From an uncultured Nioella sp. (lineage in GTDB: Bacteria > Pseudomonadota > Alphaproteobacteria > Rhodobacterales > Rhodobacteraceae), in the NCBI GenBank assembly GCA_947498125.1, contig CANMJH010000001.1:310001-374000 (forward strand): DNA of 64,000 nucleotides, written 5' to 3'. The notes beneath the pieces were generated by a model. The model had not been told where the DNA came from. It saw only the letters and a program-made list of their open reading frames with translations, and made no database searches. Below, in pieces: positions 29,395-38,161 of the stretch (the first letter of the stretch is position 1; every line of letters begins with the position of its first letter). A program made the position numbers and the translations under genes.

Positions 29395-29694
29395 TCAAAG
29401 CTCCACTTGTTTGCCGTGGGCGTAATTGGACGGCCCGCGGGTGCGGAAGGTTTCGCGAAAATGGGTTGGCTCGGGGCCATCAGGGCCAGCCTGAGCGTCG
29501 GCAAGGTAAGCGCCAACAAGGATATCGGCCTGGGTTGCGGCGAAGTTCAGGCGCTCATTGGCCTCAGCTTCTTCCGTGTAAAGCGCTGCATCTTCCAGAC
29601 GGCGCGACCAGGTGCCTTTGGCGGTCAGATAGATAACGTCACCTTCCAGAAGGTGATTGGCAGTGACCACTTTGGGCGTAAATTTCCGTGGCAT
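29395..29694 (-). CDS. DUF2849 protein of the sulfite reduction operon
   Basis: A 99-residue protein starting MPRKFTPKVVTANHLLEGDV, with VIYLTAKGTWSRRLEDA, typical of DUF2849. The family sits directly upstream of cysI in alphaproteobacteria and its function is unknown. Three bases separate its stop from cysI. Here it is the first gene of the operon, while in many relatives a siroheme synthase (cysG) precedes it. Confidence 0.88.
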   Translation of the reverse strand: MPRKFTPKVVTANHLLEGDVIYLTAKGTWSRRLEDAALYTEEAEANERLNFAATQADILVGAYLADAQAGPDGPEPTHFRETFRTRGPSNYAHGKQVEL

Positions 29695-29751
29695 CGTGTG
29701 GCTCCGGTCTGGCGTGGGGCAGGCCCATCGGGACGCTGCGGCTGTTTCTTA

Positions 29752-29846
29752 GGGGTAATATAGGATATTTTCCCGGTTTTTGGCTATATGGGCTTGCGGA
29801 TAAGGACATTTGTTTTATTCTTTGGGTCGAGTGGGAATATTCTTCC
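29752..29846. promoter_or_regulatory. Divergent lrp/cys promoter region with two AATATT-type inverted repeats
   Basis: An imperfect inverted repeat GGGTAATAT/ATATTTTCCC lies at 29752-29773. A second one around the palindrome GAATATTC with flanking GG and CC is at 29834-29846. The two are about 80 bases apart between the DUF2849 and Lrp starts. Lrp/AsnC proteins bind such spaced AT-rich dyads, so they are candidate sites for control of the cys operon and of the regulator itself. Confidence 0.45.
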
Positions 29847-29866
29847 AATTGCGAAAGGATTCAAAG

Positions 29867-30328
29867 ATGCCTGTCCAAATTGATGCGTTAGACCGGAAGA
29901 TCCTTGCGACGTTGCAAGAGGATGCAGGCCAGTCCTTGGATGAAATCGCCAAAGTTGTGGGCTCGTCCAAGACGCCGGTCTGGACCCGGATCAAGAAGCT
30001 GCGCGAGGCAGGAGTTATTGGCCAGCAAACTGTCCTGCTTGATGCAGAAGCGCTTGGGCTTGAGGCTTGTTTTTTCGTGCTAATTCGGACGTCCGAGCAT
30101 GAGGCAGCATGGCAGAAAGCGTTCCTTGATACGCTGCGTGCGCGCCCAGAGGTGATGGAGGCGCACCGGCTGGCCGGGGATATCGATTACATCTTGAAAG
30201 TGCGGGTTGCCAATGCGCGGGCCTATGACGTTTTTTATCAGGCCCTGATCTCAGAAGTGAAGATTCACAACGTCACCGCGCTTTTGAGCATGGAAGAGTT
30301 GAAATCTACGACGATGCTGCCCCTCTAA
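29867..30328 (+). CDS. Lrp/AsnC family transcriptional regulator
   Basis: A 153-residue regulator. The N-terminal helix-turn-helix ALDRKILATLQEDAGQSLDEIAKVVGSSKTPVWTR is standard. The C-terminal RAM domain begins after QTVLLDAEALGL and includes HRLAGDIDYILKVRV. AAGGAT precedes the ATG at 29867; the frame is open to 29810. Its divergent position next to the cys operon, conserved in related bacteria, suggests control of sulfate assimilation by a small molecule effector. Confidence 0.9.
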   Translation: MPVQIDALDRKILATLQEDAGQSLDEIAKVVGSSKTPVWTRIKKLREAGVIGQQTVLLDAEALGLEACFFVLIRTSEHEAAWQKAFLDTLRARPEVMEAHRLAGDIDYILKVRVANARAYDVFYQALISEVKIHNVTALLSMEELKSTTMLPL

Positions 30329-30346
30329 GGGCGCAGGTCAAGCGGT

Positions 30347-31555
30347 TTAGGCCAGTTCGGTAACCACCTCAGCGCCGGATTCCAAAGTGCGATGAACCGG
30401 GCATTTATTGGCAATTTCCAGCAGGCGCGCGGTTTGATCCGCATCCAGTGGACCTGCAAGCGTGATGCGGCGAATGAAGCGGTCGATCTTTTCGGCCTGA
30501 CCGCCCGCATCCTGCGCATGGACTTTGTTATGAAGCACATCCACAGCAACATGGGACAGTGGCCAGCCTTTGCGGCGCGCATACATGCGAATGGTCATCG
30601 AGGTGCAAGCCCCAAGCCCTGCGGCAATAAACTGGTACGGCGTTAGGCCTTTATTGGTGCCACCATAGGCCAAAGGCTCATCTGCAATGGCGTGATGAAA
30701 TGGACCAGCCTGAACATCCTGCAAAAAGCCATCCGGATCGGCCTCGGACACACGGGTGACGCCTTCGGGTGCGCCAATGGGCGGGGCAGGCGGCGCAAGG
30801 TCAAGGTATTTGCCCGCCCATGCGGCAATAACGCTGGCGGCATATTCGGCGTCATCGCTGCGGCTGACCAGATGGTCAGCATCATCCAGTGTGACAAAGC
30901 TTTTGGGATGTTTGGCCGCCAAAAAGATCTCGGTCGCGTTTTCCAGACCAACAACCTCATCGCGCGGCGCATGCAGAACCAATAACGCTTTGTGCATATT
31001 GGCAATAGCCGGGCCAAGATTTTCGGCCTTTACGTCGTCGATAAACCCTTGCCCAATACGGATCGGGCGACCGCCAAGATTGACATCTGCCGCGCCTTTT
31101 TCAGCGATCTCGCTCAAAGCGGCGCCAAAATTATGGGTGACATGACCGGGATCAAAGGGCGCACCGATGGTGACGACGGCGCGGGCCGACGCAATTGTTG
31201 GTGCCGCTTTCAAAACGGCTGCCCCTCCAAGAGAATGCCCAATCAAAAGGGTAGGGGCCATGCCCTTGGCCTCGAGCGCTTCGGCGGCGGCTTGCAGGTC
31301 GGCGACATTGGTCGAAAAAGACGTGTTTTCAAACTCGCCCGCGCTGTGACCAAGGCCTGTGAAGTCAAACCGCAAAACTGCGATGCCCATTTCAGACAGG
31401 CGCCCTGCAATGCGGCGCGCGGCGGCGATGTCTTTGCCGCAGGTAAAGCAATGCGCGAACAATGCCGTCGCCAGATGCGGGCCCTCTGGCATGTCCAGCC
31501 GGGCCGCAAGGTCGGTGCCGGCGTGACCGGCGAAGGTGAAACGGGTAGTGGGCAT
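30347..31555 (-). CDS. Alpha/beta hydrolase - OsmC fusion protein
   Basis: The 402-residue protein has two domains. Residues about 1-255 form an alpha/beta hydrolase with the nucleophile elbow GHSLGG, an oxyanion region in FAHCFTCGKD and a late histidine in DADHLVSR. Residues about 265-402 form an OsmC domain with its two redox cysteines in GLGACTSMTIRMYA and NKCPVHRTLE. OsmC proteins reduce organic hydroperoxides through a Cys pair. The fusion may cleave a bulky ester or peroxide before reduction. The ATG at 31555 is divergent from the methyltransferase gene; the frame upstream to 31624 has no family sequence. Confidence 0.9.
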   Translation of the reverse strand: MPTTRFTFAGHAGTDLAARLDMPEGPHLATALFAHCFTCGKDIAAARRIAGRLSEMGIAVLRFDFTGLGHSAGEFENTSFSTNVADLQAAAEALEAKGMAPTLLIGHSLGGAAVLKAAPTIASARAVVTIGAPFDPGHVTHNFGAALSEIAEKGAADVNLGGRPIRIGQGFIDDVKAENLGPAIANMHKALLVLHAPRDEVVGLENATEIFLAAKHPKSFVTLDDADHLVSRSDDAEYAASVIAAWAGKYLDLAPPAPPIGAPEGVTRVSEADPDGFLQDVQAGPFHHAIADEPLAYGGTNKGLTPYQFIAAGLGACTSMTIRMYARRKGWPLSHVAVDVLHNKVHAQDAGGQAEKIDRFIRRITLAGPLDADQTARLLEIANKCPVHRTLESGAEVVTELA

Positions 31556-31708
31556 AAATTCGGCTCCGAAGGGGCTTTGCGGTGGCTGCTGTCCTAGAAT
31601 GAGGGTCGCGAGCGGGGGCCGCAAGGCCCCTCACGAAGGCGTGTGAGGATGTGTAAATCCGCCCTCCAAAAGCTTGACAAATCGGGGCGCGGACCGCAGG
31701 CCAGAGGA

Positions 31709-32908
31709 ATGAGTAAGATTGAAGACCAATATGACGCCTATCCCTATCCAGAGCGGGATCCACGCGATGAAAAGACCCGGCTGATAACCGGATCGCCCTC
31801 GCATCCGCTTGAGATTGATCATTTTCTTTTTGCCGGACGCCGGGATTGGCGCCAGCCCTTTCGCGCGCTTGTTGCTGGCGGTGGGACCGGCGATGCCCTG
31901 ATTCAGATGGCGCAGGTGCTGACCAGCGCCGGGCGCCCCTATGAGATCACATATGTCGATCTGTCACATTCGGCGCGCGCGATCGCCGAAGCCCGGGCCG
32001 AGGCGCGCGGGCTGACGGGGATTCGCTTTGTGACAGGATCGCTGTTGGATGCGGCTGACTACGGGTCGTTTGACTACATCGATTGTTGCGGAGTGTTGCA
32101 CCATCTGCCGGACCCGCAACTTGGATTTAATGCGCTGGCTGCGGCTTTGAGCCCTGACGGCGGCATTGGATTAATGGTCTACGCGCCTTATGGGCGCTCG
32201 GGCGTCTACCCGTTGCAAGAGGCATTTGGTGATCTGCTTCAGGGGCCACCCGAAGAGCGTTTGAAAGCCGCCAAAACGATTTTTGCGGCGCTTCCGAAGG
32301 GGCATCCCTTCAAATGTAATCCAAATCTGGTGGATCATGAGGCCAGCGATGCCGGGTTTTATGATCTGTTGCTGCATAGTCAGGATCAGGCATTCTCGAT
32401 CCGGGCGCTGTTTGACGCGATTGATGCGGCTGGGTTGACTGTCACAGGCCTGCCGCAAGCCGCGCTTTATGATCCCAAGCCTTTGTTGCCGGATCCCGGC
32501 CTCTTGGTCGGGCACGCGCCATTGGCCCGGATGGAGATGGCCGAGAAACTGCGAGGAACAATCAGGACCCATGTGGCCTATGCTGTCCCGAAGGGAAAGG
32601 CCGACGGGCGCATGGCAATGGCAAACCCGGCGCTGGTGCCACATCTGAAAGGCATTTCAGGTCCCAAAATGATGCAAGCGATCCTGAAAAAGGGGGTTTT
32701 GCCGATAACGCAGAATGGCGAACGGATTGAACTGCCGGTCTCGGCAACTGCAGCGGGCATGTTGCGTTATGTCAATGGGAAGGCAACCTTGGCTGAAATT
32801 GCTAGCGCGGCCCGGATGGACCCGATTGGGTTTTCCGCGCTTTGGAACGGGTTATCCCAAGATCTGTGCCATTACGGGTTGATGTTTTACTCATCGCTAT
32901 TGCGTTAG
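31709..32908 (+). CDS. SAM-dependent methyltransferase, class I
   Basis: A 399-residue protein. It begins MSKIEDQYDAYPYPERDPRD, a known lead-in of a methyltransferase group, then has the SAM motif ALVAGGGTGDALIQMAQ, an acidic residue in ITYVDLSHSA, and the post-motif YIDCCGVLHHLPDP. The C-terminal 150 residues (after LVGHAPLARMEM) are a separate domain with a winged-helix-like end (GKATLAEIASAARMDPIGF). AGAGG precedes the ATG at 31709. Substrate unknown; protein or small-molecule methylation are both possible. Confidence 0.8.
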   Translation: MSKIEDQYDAYPYPERDPRDEKTRLITGSPSHPLEIDHFLFAGRRDWRQPFRALVAGGGTGDALIQMAQVLTSAGRPYEITYVDLSHSARAIAEARAEARGLTGIRFVTGSLLDAADYGSFDYIDCCGVLHHLPDPQLGFNALAAALSPDGGIGLMVYAPYGRSGVYPLQEAFGDLLQGPPEERLKAAKTIFAALPKGHPFKCNPNLVDHEASDAGFYDLLLHSQDQAFSIRALFDAIDAAGLTVTGLPQAALYDPKPLLPDPGLLVGHAPLARMEMAEKLRGTIRTHVAYAVPKGKADGRMAMANPALVPHLKGISGPKMMQAILKKGVLPITQNGERIELPVSATAAGMLRYVNGKATLAEIASAARMDPIGFSALWNGLSQDLCHYGLMFYSSLLR

Positions 32909-32932
32909 CGGTTCGGCTGCAGCGTGCGGTGT

Positions 32933-32975
32933 TCCGATTTATTAAGAAATCGGAGAATTTTCGTTGACGAAAATT
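32933..32975. repeat. Twin perfect hairpins between convergent methyltransferase and dcd genes
   Basis: The first hairpin has arms TCCGATTT and AAATCGGA around ATTAAG (32933-32954). One base later the second has arms AATTTTCG and CGAAAATT around TTGA (32956-32975). A weaker third stem GGCGCCA/TGGTGCC follows. The arrangement matches the pair at 25187-25230. Confidence 0.75.
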
Positions 32976-33001
32976 GCGTCGGCGCCAATGACTACTGGTG
33001 C

Positions 33002-34087
33002 CTACATCTTAAAATGTTTGGAAAGTTTTAGTCCTTGGCCTTGGTAATTCGACGCCAAATCTGCGCCATAGAGCTGCGCAGGCAGCTCAGCCATTCGTTC
33101 ATAGACCAAGCGGCCCACAACTTGCCCGTGTTCCAAGACGAATGGCGCTTCATGGCAGCGCACTTCCAAAACCCCGCGTGCGCCTGCGCCGCCTGCGGGG
33201 GCGTAGCCAAAGCCGGGATCGAAAAAGCCTGCGTAATGCACGCGGAACTCGCCAACCATAGCAAGATACGGCGCCATTTCGGCAGCGCAATCCGGCGGGA
33301 TCGTTACGGCCTCTTGGCTGACCAGAATATAAAAAGCACCGGGATCAAGGATTATGCGGCCCTGATCTGTTTCAATCGGTTCCCAAAAATCGGCAGGGGC
33401 GTAACCCGCGATATTGTCCAGATCAATAACGCCGGTATGGGGCTTGGCACGATAGCCGACAAGAGTGCCAGTTTCTGGGCGAAGATCGACAGAAAAGCCA
33501 AGGCCCTCGCTGATCACTGCTTTGCCTGAAACCAGCGGGCTGTCCGCATGGCGTGCCCGCAATTCGTCATCTGTTAGGACCGACTGCCCTTCGCGAAAGC
33601 GAATTTGATTAAGGCGCATGCCTGGTCGCACCAGAACCGAAAAACTACGCGGACAAATTTCGGCATAAAGGGGGCCGGTATAGCCTGCAGGGATTCGGTC
33701 AAATTCGACACCTTCATCCGTGATTGTTCGTGTCAGTAAATCAAGCCGGCCAGTTGAGCTTTTGGCATTTGCAACTGCACTGATCCCGTCCGGCAGGGCC
33801 AGATGCTCCATGAGCGGCACAACGTAGACACAGCCTTTTTCCAATACTGCGCCGGGGGTCAGATCCACTTGATGCATGGTGAATTCGCCCAGCCGGTCGG
33901 CGACCCGATTACCCGCGCCTGCCAAAAACGATGCGCGCACACGATAGGCCGTTGTCCCAAGGCGAAGATCCAGACTGGCTGGTTGCACCTGCGTATCAGC
34001 ATAGGGGTGATCTGGACGAATGTGGCCAGCCTCGGTGAGGGACGTGATCATCCGGTCCGAAATAATGCCGGTCTGTTCAATTTTCAT
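33002..34087 (-). CDS. dcd: dCTP deaminase, double-domain type
   Basis: A 361-residue enzyme that converts dCTP to dUTP for thymidylate synthesis. It is about twice the length of E. coli Dcd (193 residues) because two related jelly-roll units are joined. The first contains QPASLDLRLGTTAYRV and SSTGRLDLLTRTITDEG with the catalytic Glu region. The second contains a degenerate repeat ending HYAGFFDPGFGY and LEVRCHEAPFVLEHGQ. This long form is usual in Rhodobacterales. The ATG at 34087 is used; a longer frame to 34114 adds no family sequence. The tRNA-Pro gene lies upstream on the same strand. Confidence 0.9.
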   Translation of the reverse strand: MKIEQTGIISDRMITSLTEAGHIRPDHPYADTQVQPASLDLRLGTTAYRVRASFLAGAGNRVADRLGEFTMHQVDLTPGAVLEKGCVYVVPLMEHLALPDGISAVANAKSSTGRLDLLTRTITDEGVEFDRIPAGYTGPLYAEICPRSFSVLVRPGMRLNQIRFREGQSVLTDDELRARHADSPLVSGKAVISEGLGFSVDLRPETGTLVGYRAKPHTGVIDLDNIAGYAPADFWEPIETDQGRIILDPGAFYILVSQEAVTIPPDCAAEMAPYLAMVGEFRVHYAGFFDPGFGYAPAGGAGARGVLEVRCHEAPFVLEHGQVVGRLVYERMAELPAQLYGADLASNYQGQGLKLSKHFKM

Positions 34088-34151
34088 TCTGTCATTCCCC
34101 ATCCACATACGCAAAACCGCCCCACCTGATCAGGCAAGAGCGGTTTGCTTT

Positions 34152-34228
34152 TGGTCGGGCTAGCAGGACTCGAACCTGCGACCTTCCGTCCCCCAGACGG
34201 ACGCGCTACCAGGCTGCGCCATAGCCCG
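34152..34228 (-). tRNA. tRNA-Pro (anticodon GGG)
   Basis: On the minus strand the acceptor stem CGGGCTA pairs with TAGCCCG, followed by discriminator A and an encoded CCA. The D arm has GGCGCAGCCTGGTAGCGC, the anticodon loop is CTGGGGG between TCCGT and ACGGA, and the T arm has GGTTCGAGTCC. The anticodon GGG reads CCC and CCU proline codons. Confidence 0.97.
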
Positions 34229-34305
34229 ACTTCGGGTTCTTTTAAAGAAATTCCGTCCATGTGCAAGCGCGAATGGGGCACTAATTTGAGCATGGTAAGA
34301 AAAGT

Positions 34306-35163
34306 TCAGCGGCCGGGGCGGGCGCTGCCAGAGGCAAGGCGCGTCGCCAAAGCGTCCAGCCGTTTCACAAGCGGCAATAGCGCGTTCCGTTCTTCATCGG
34401 TAAACGATTTTTTCTCCGCCACAAGTTTCTGAAACTCACCAAAAGCAGAGAGCGGAGCGGGCAGGGCAGTCTCCTGTTCTTCGTCGGTTTCTTGTGTGGT
34501 TTCAACAGATTCAGCGGCAGAAATACGATCATCTTCGCGCTCTTCTGCTGGCTCTGCCAGATCTTCTGACACCGGAGTTGCATCCTCGAGGCGCGGCGCG
34601 CCTTCCTGTTGGGTCTGAGTGTCGGGGCTTGCTGCCGCATCCGCTACGATATCATCTGCTGCGGTTTGTGGGGTGGCGTCTTGTGCCGCGGCCTCTTGCA
34701 CGGTCTCCTCCGCTTCGCCGGTTGCGGTCTCAACGATTTCGGCATCTTCGATTGCATCTTTGGTCGACGTATCAGGTAGAGCAGCTCCGTTTTCCAAAGA
34801 GGGCCTTCCCGATTTTGCAGCCAGCATAGACAGGGCGGGTCCCTTACCTTTCGGAAGCTCTCTTTGCTGATCGGCAACCTTTTCGTCGAGATCGGGCGAT
34901 AATACAGTGACGCTTGAAACGCCGTCTTCGCGGATCATCTTTTGAACGCCACGAATGGTCAGGCCTTGATCATGCAAAAGCACTTTGATTCCGCCCACCA
35001 ATTGCATGTCAGCAGGGCGATAGTAGCGACGTCCACCCGCGCGTTTGACGGGTTTGACCTGAGAGAATTTGCTTTCCCAAAATCGCAGAACATGGGCCTC
35101 AACGCCAAGCCAGTCTGCCACCTCGCGGATGGTGCGGAAGGCCTGGGGCGACTTCGATGCCAT
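34306..35163 (-). CDS. MerR family transcriptional regulator with long acidic tail
   Basis: A 285-residue protein. The N-terminal MerR helix-turn-helix ([25 protein letters not shown], then [19 protein letters not shown]) is followed by the [15 protein letters not shown] helix. The central 120 residues are low complexity and rich in Glu, Ala, Asp and Thr, probably unfolded. The C-terminal helix pair ([14 protein letters not shown] onward) is conserved in the family. No effector-binding cysteines are seen. It is the last gene of the fabH-ihfA block, a conserved alphaproteobacterial arrangement whose target genes are unknown. Confidence 0.88.
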   Translation of the reverse strand: MASKSPQAFRTIREVADWLGVEAHVLRFWESKFSQVKPVKRAGGRRYYRPADMQLVGGIKVLLHDQGLTIRGVQKMIREDGVSSVTVLSPDLDEKVADQQRELPKGKGPALSMLAAKSGRPSLENGAALPDTSTKDAIEDAEIVETATGEAEETVQEAAAQDATPQTAADDIVADAAASPDTQTQQEGAPRLEDATPVSEDLAEPAEEREDDRISAAESVETTQETDEEQETALPAPLSAFGEFQKLVAEKKSFTDEERNALLPLVKRLDALATRLASGSARPGR

Positions 35164-35184
35164 TCTTAAAAAATCCTTACTCGC

Positions 35185-35487
35185 TTAACTCTTGTTGCCT
35201 GAGGCGACGCGGTCTTTCATCAGATGCGAGGGGCGGAAGGTCAAAACGCGGCGGGGCGGGATTGGCGCCTCTTCACCGGTTTTAGGGTTGCGGCCAACAC
35301 GAGCTGTTTTGGACCGAACCGAAAAGGTGCCGAAAGATGAGATTTTGACCTGTTCACCTGAGACCAGCTCATCGGACATAAGCTCGATCACACGCTCAAC
35401 CAATTGCGCGCTTTCATTGCGCGACAGACCAACTTCACGAAACACGGCTTCGCTCAGATCCATGCGCGTCAGTGTTTTTCCTGCCAT
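35185..35487 (-). CDS. ihfA: Integration host factor subunit alpha
   Basis: A 100-residue DNA-bending protein that works with IhfB. It matches the HU/IHF family: [35 protein letters not shown] and [21 protein letters not shown], where the RNPKTG beta-arm inserts proline into the minor groove. The ATG at 35487 gives the family length; an upstream frame to 35571 covers a terminator and is rejected. It is followed by merR with 21 bases between. Confidence 0.95.
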   Translation of the reverse strand: MAGKTLTRMDLSEAVFREVGLSRNESAQLVERVIELMSDELVSGEQVKISSFGTFSVRSKTARVGRNPKTGEEAPIPPRRVLTFRPSHLMKDRVASGNKS

Positions 35488-35503
35488 TGTCCCTCTATCC
35501 CCC

Positions 35504-35533
35504 GAAAAAACTGGGCGCCGATAGAGTCGCCCA
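35504..35533 (-). terminator. Intrinsic terminator between fabH and ihfA
   Basis: On the minus strand TGGGCG and CGCCCA pair around a 10-base loop, then G and six T follow. It lies about 95 bases after fabH and only 17 bases before the ihfA start, so it separates the lipid genes from ihfA-merR, with an ihfA promoter possibly inside the hairpin region. Confidence 0.65.
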
Positions 35534-35625
35534 TGCCAATTGAGCCTATCCTGCGCGCGGGGCTTTCCCAAGTCAATATCAAGGGCTTGGCCTGCGGAGT
35601 TTCGGCGATTTTACAAAAACACGGT

Positions 35626-36621
35626 TTACCAGCGCAGAACAGCAGAGCCCCAAGCAAGGCCGCCGCCAATCGCTTCGGCGACCAACAGATCGCCTTTTTT
35701 AATCTTACCCTCGGCCACGCCCGTAGACAGGGCGAGCGGGATCGATGCCGCAGAGGTATTGCCGTGATCTTGCACAGTGACGATGACGCGATCCATCTCG
35801 ACACCCATTTTCTGGGCTGTGCGTGTGATGATGCGTAAGTTGGCCTGATGGGGAACTACCCATGTGACGTCATCGGCGCTCAAATTTGCCCGTGCAAGAG
35901 CGGTATGGGCGGTTTGTGCAAGTTTTTCAACAGCATGCCGAAAGACTTCACGGCCTTCCATCTTAAGAACACCCGTCGATTGAGTGCGCGAAACGCCGCC
36001 ATCGACATAAAGCAAATCGCGGTATTGGCCGTCAGAATGCAGATCCACAGCTAAAACGCCACGATCCTCTGAAGTGCCTTCAGCGTCTTGTGCCTCAAGG
36101 ATCAATGCGCCAGCGCCGTCGCCAAAAAGTACGCTTGTTGTACGATCATCCCAATCCATGATGCGCGAGAAGGTCTCGGCGCCAATGACCAGAACACGCG
36201 AAGCTTGCCCCGACACGATATAGGCATTGGCCGTCGAAAGAGCGTAGATAAAGCCAGCGCAGACGGCCTGCACGTCAAAGGCAAAGCCGCGCGTCATTCC
36301 AAGGCCTGACTGAATCATCGTGGCAACGGATGGAAAAGTCAGGTCGGGCGTCGAGGTCGCAACGATCACTGCGTCGATATCATCTGGAGTTAAACCAGCA
36401 TCTTTGAGTGCGGCCTTTGCTGCATTGATGCCAAGATCGGAGGTAGCTTCGTCATCGGCTGCAAAATGGCGGCGCTCAATACCTGAGCGGGACTTGATCC
36501 ACTCATCAGTGGTATCAACCTTCGCTTCAAATTCTGAATTTGGAACAACCCGACTGGGTAGATAGTGACCAATCCCTACCGGTACGGCCCGGCGGATACT
36601 GCTCTGTCCCGCATTCTTCAT
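35626..36621 (-). CDS. fabH: Beta-ketoacyl-ACP synthase III
   Basis: The 331-residue enzyme starts fatty acid synthesis by joining acetyl-CoA and malonyl-ACP. The catalytic triad is present: Cys in FDVQAVCAGFIYAL, His in VPHQANLRI and Asn in DHGNTSAASIP. Its ATG overlaps the plsX stop by one base (TAATG), so the pair is coupled. It is the usual partner of plsX in phospholipid and fatty acid gene blocks. Confidence 0.97.
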   Translation of the reverse strand: MKNAGQSSIRRAVPVGIGHYLPSRVVPNSEFEAKVDTTDEWIKSRSGIERRHFAADDEATSDLGINAAKAALKDAGLTPDDIDAVIVATSTPDLTFPSVATMIQSGLGMTRGFAFDVQAVCAGFIYALSTANAYIVSGQASRVLVIGAETFSRIMDWDDRTTSVLFGDGAGALILEAQDAEGTSEDRGVLAVDLHSDGQYRDLLYVDGGVSRTQSTGVLKMEGREVFRHAVEKLAQTAHTALARANLSADDVTWVVPHQANLRIITRTAQKMGVEMDRVIVTVQDHGNTSAASIPLALSTGVAEGKIKKGDLLVAEAIGGGLAWGSAVLRW

Positions 36622-37709
36622 TATTTTCGTCCTTCATTCGCCCGTGCAAAGGCGCCTTCTGTCGCGGCAATGCGTGTGGCCAATCGATCATTAAAGCCAG
36701 AGGCAGAGAGCCGCGCGGCCAAACTGATCGCGGCCGCAAACCCCGTTCCATCCGAAGCACCATGCGATTTTACCACGGTACCGTTCAACCCCAGAAATAC
36801 GCCACCATTCACGCGGCGCGGATCGATCCGCTTGGAAAGGCGCTTAAGCGAGGTATACGCCAAAAGCGCCGCAATCTTGGATAAGAAGGAATAGCGAAAG
36901 GCCTGCCCCAGCAAATCGCGGATTAGCCCGGCCGTGCCTTCGCCCGTTTTCAAAGCGATATTTCCGGTAAACCCATCGGTCACAATAACATCGACTCGTT
37001 CGGATGGGATATCTCCGCCTTCGACAAAACCGACATAATCGAAACGAGCCTCTTCGGCGGCATCCTCAATGGCCTGGCTGGCCAGCTTTAGCTCGGCCCG
37101 GCCTTTAAACTCTTCTGTGCCGACATTGAGCAAGCCAACACGGGGGCGGCGCAGGTCTAGCCCGTTACGGGCATAACTGGCCCCCATAAGGGCATATTGT
37201 AGAAGATCGTTTTCGTCGGCGCGGATATCGGCGCCGACGTCCAGCATGACGTTAAAGCCATGCTCGTTGCGCGAAGGCCAAAGGCAGGCAATGGCAGGGC
37301 GGTTGACGCCGTCCATCTTGCGCAGACGGATCATCGACACCGCCATAAGCGCGCCGGTATTGCCGCATGAGATCGCTGCCGAAGCCTCGTTGTTGCGGAC
37401 AGCTTCGATGGCCGACCACATCGAGGTCTCCTTGCCCGAACGCATGATCTGGCTGGGCTTGTCGTCCATTGTGACAACATCCGAGGCATGGCGGATTTGA
37501 CAGCGGCCCCGCAATTCGGGCTTGGCCGCAATCAACTTTTCCAATTCGGTCTCATCGCCATGCACAATAAAATGCAGCCCGGCAGATTTAGCTGCCGAGC
37601 TGGCCATTCCGTTTACAACGGCTGAAGGACCCAGATCTCCACCCATAGCATCGATTGAAAGCACAATGCGGGACGTGGTGTCCTCATGGTCTTGTGCTGA
37701 GTCAATCAT
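36621..37709 (-). CDS. plsX: Acyl-ACP:phosphate acyltransferase PlsX
   Basis: A 362-residue enzyme that makes acyl-phosphate from acyl-ACP for phospholipid synthesis. Signature blocks are IDAMGGDLGPSAVVNG, AISCGNTGALMAVS, VGLLNVGTEEFKG, VDVIVTDGFTGNIALKT and GGVFLGLNGTVVKSHG. The N-terminus carries an extra dozen residues before the first strand. It lies 31 bases after rpmF and directly before fabH. Confidence 0.96.
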   Translation of the reverse strand: MIDSAQDHEDTTSRIVLSIDAMGGDLGPSAVVNGMASSAAKSAGLHFIVHGDETELEKLIAAKPELRGRCQIRHASDVVTMDDKPSQIMRSGKETSMWSAIEAVRNNEASAAISCGNTGALMAVSMIRLRKMDGVNRPAIACLWPSRNEHGFNVMLDVGADIRADENDLLQYALMGASYARNGLDLRRPRVGLLNVGTEEFKGRAELKLASQAIEDAAEEARFDYVGFVEGGDIPSERVDVIVTDGFTGNIALKTGEGTAGLIRDLLGQAFRYSFLSKIAALLAYTSLKRLSKRIDPRRVNGGVFLGLNGTVVKSHGASDGTGFAAAISLAARLSASGFNDRLATRIAATEGAFARANEGRK

Positions 37710-37740
37710 GCCGTGTCATCCTTGGGTGGAATTGCCAAGG

Positions 37741-37947
37741 TTATGCGGCGTCTTCGTCCAGATCAATCTCGTCTGCCTGTGCGATCACTTCGCGATCTGC
37801 ATAGGTGCCGCAAGATGGGCAAACGTGATGCGGACGCTTCAGCTCACCACAGCTTGGGCATTCGTTAGGATTTCCAGCTACCAGCGCGTCATGCGAACGG
37901 CGTTGGCCACGGCGGGATCGCGTGATTTTACTCTTGGGGACAGCCAT
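37741..37947 (-). CDS. rpmF: 50S ribosomal protein L32
   Basis: A 68-residue protein with [21 protein letters not shown] and a complete four-cysteine zinc site (CPSCG and CPSCG), then an acidic C-terminus. The link yceD-rpmF-plsX-fabH is conserved widely and joins ribosome and lipid synthesis. The 214 bases upstream to yceD hold nothing recognisable. Confidence 0.97.
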   Translation of the reverse strand: MAVPKSKITRSRRGQRRSHDALVAGNPNECPSCGELKRPHHVCPSCGTYADREVIAQADEIDLDEDAA

Positions 37948-38161
37948 GTCTCAACCTCGGGTTATGTCGGGCGGTCGGACTGTGGCAGCCAGCCCCCGAA
38001 TGCTTACATCAAATTCTATATCTCGTTTCGCAGGTCTTTGTGCCTTAAAAAGCAGGGCTCTTTGCCCCGGCGTAGGGCCACCGGCCACACGTCTCACGAA
38101 GGATGCGAATGAGGCCGGGAACATACTTAGATTCCCCAATCATGCAAGCCCTAAAGCAAGC

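Noticed and set aside
28603-29763. A 386-codon open frame antisense to cysI and DUF2849
   Set aside because: It covers two certain genes and has no family features.
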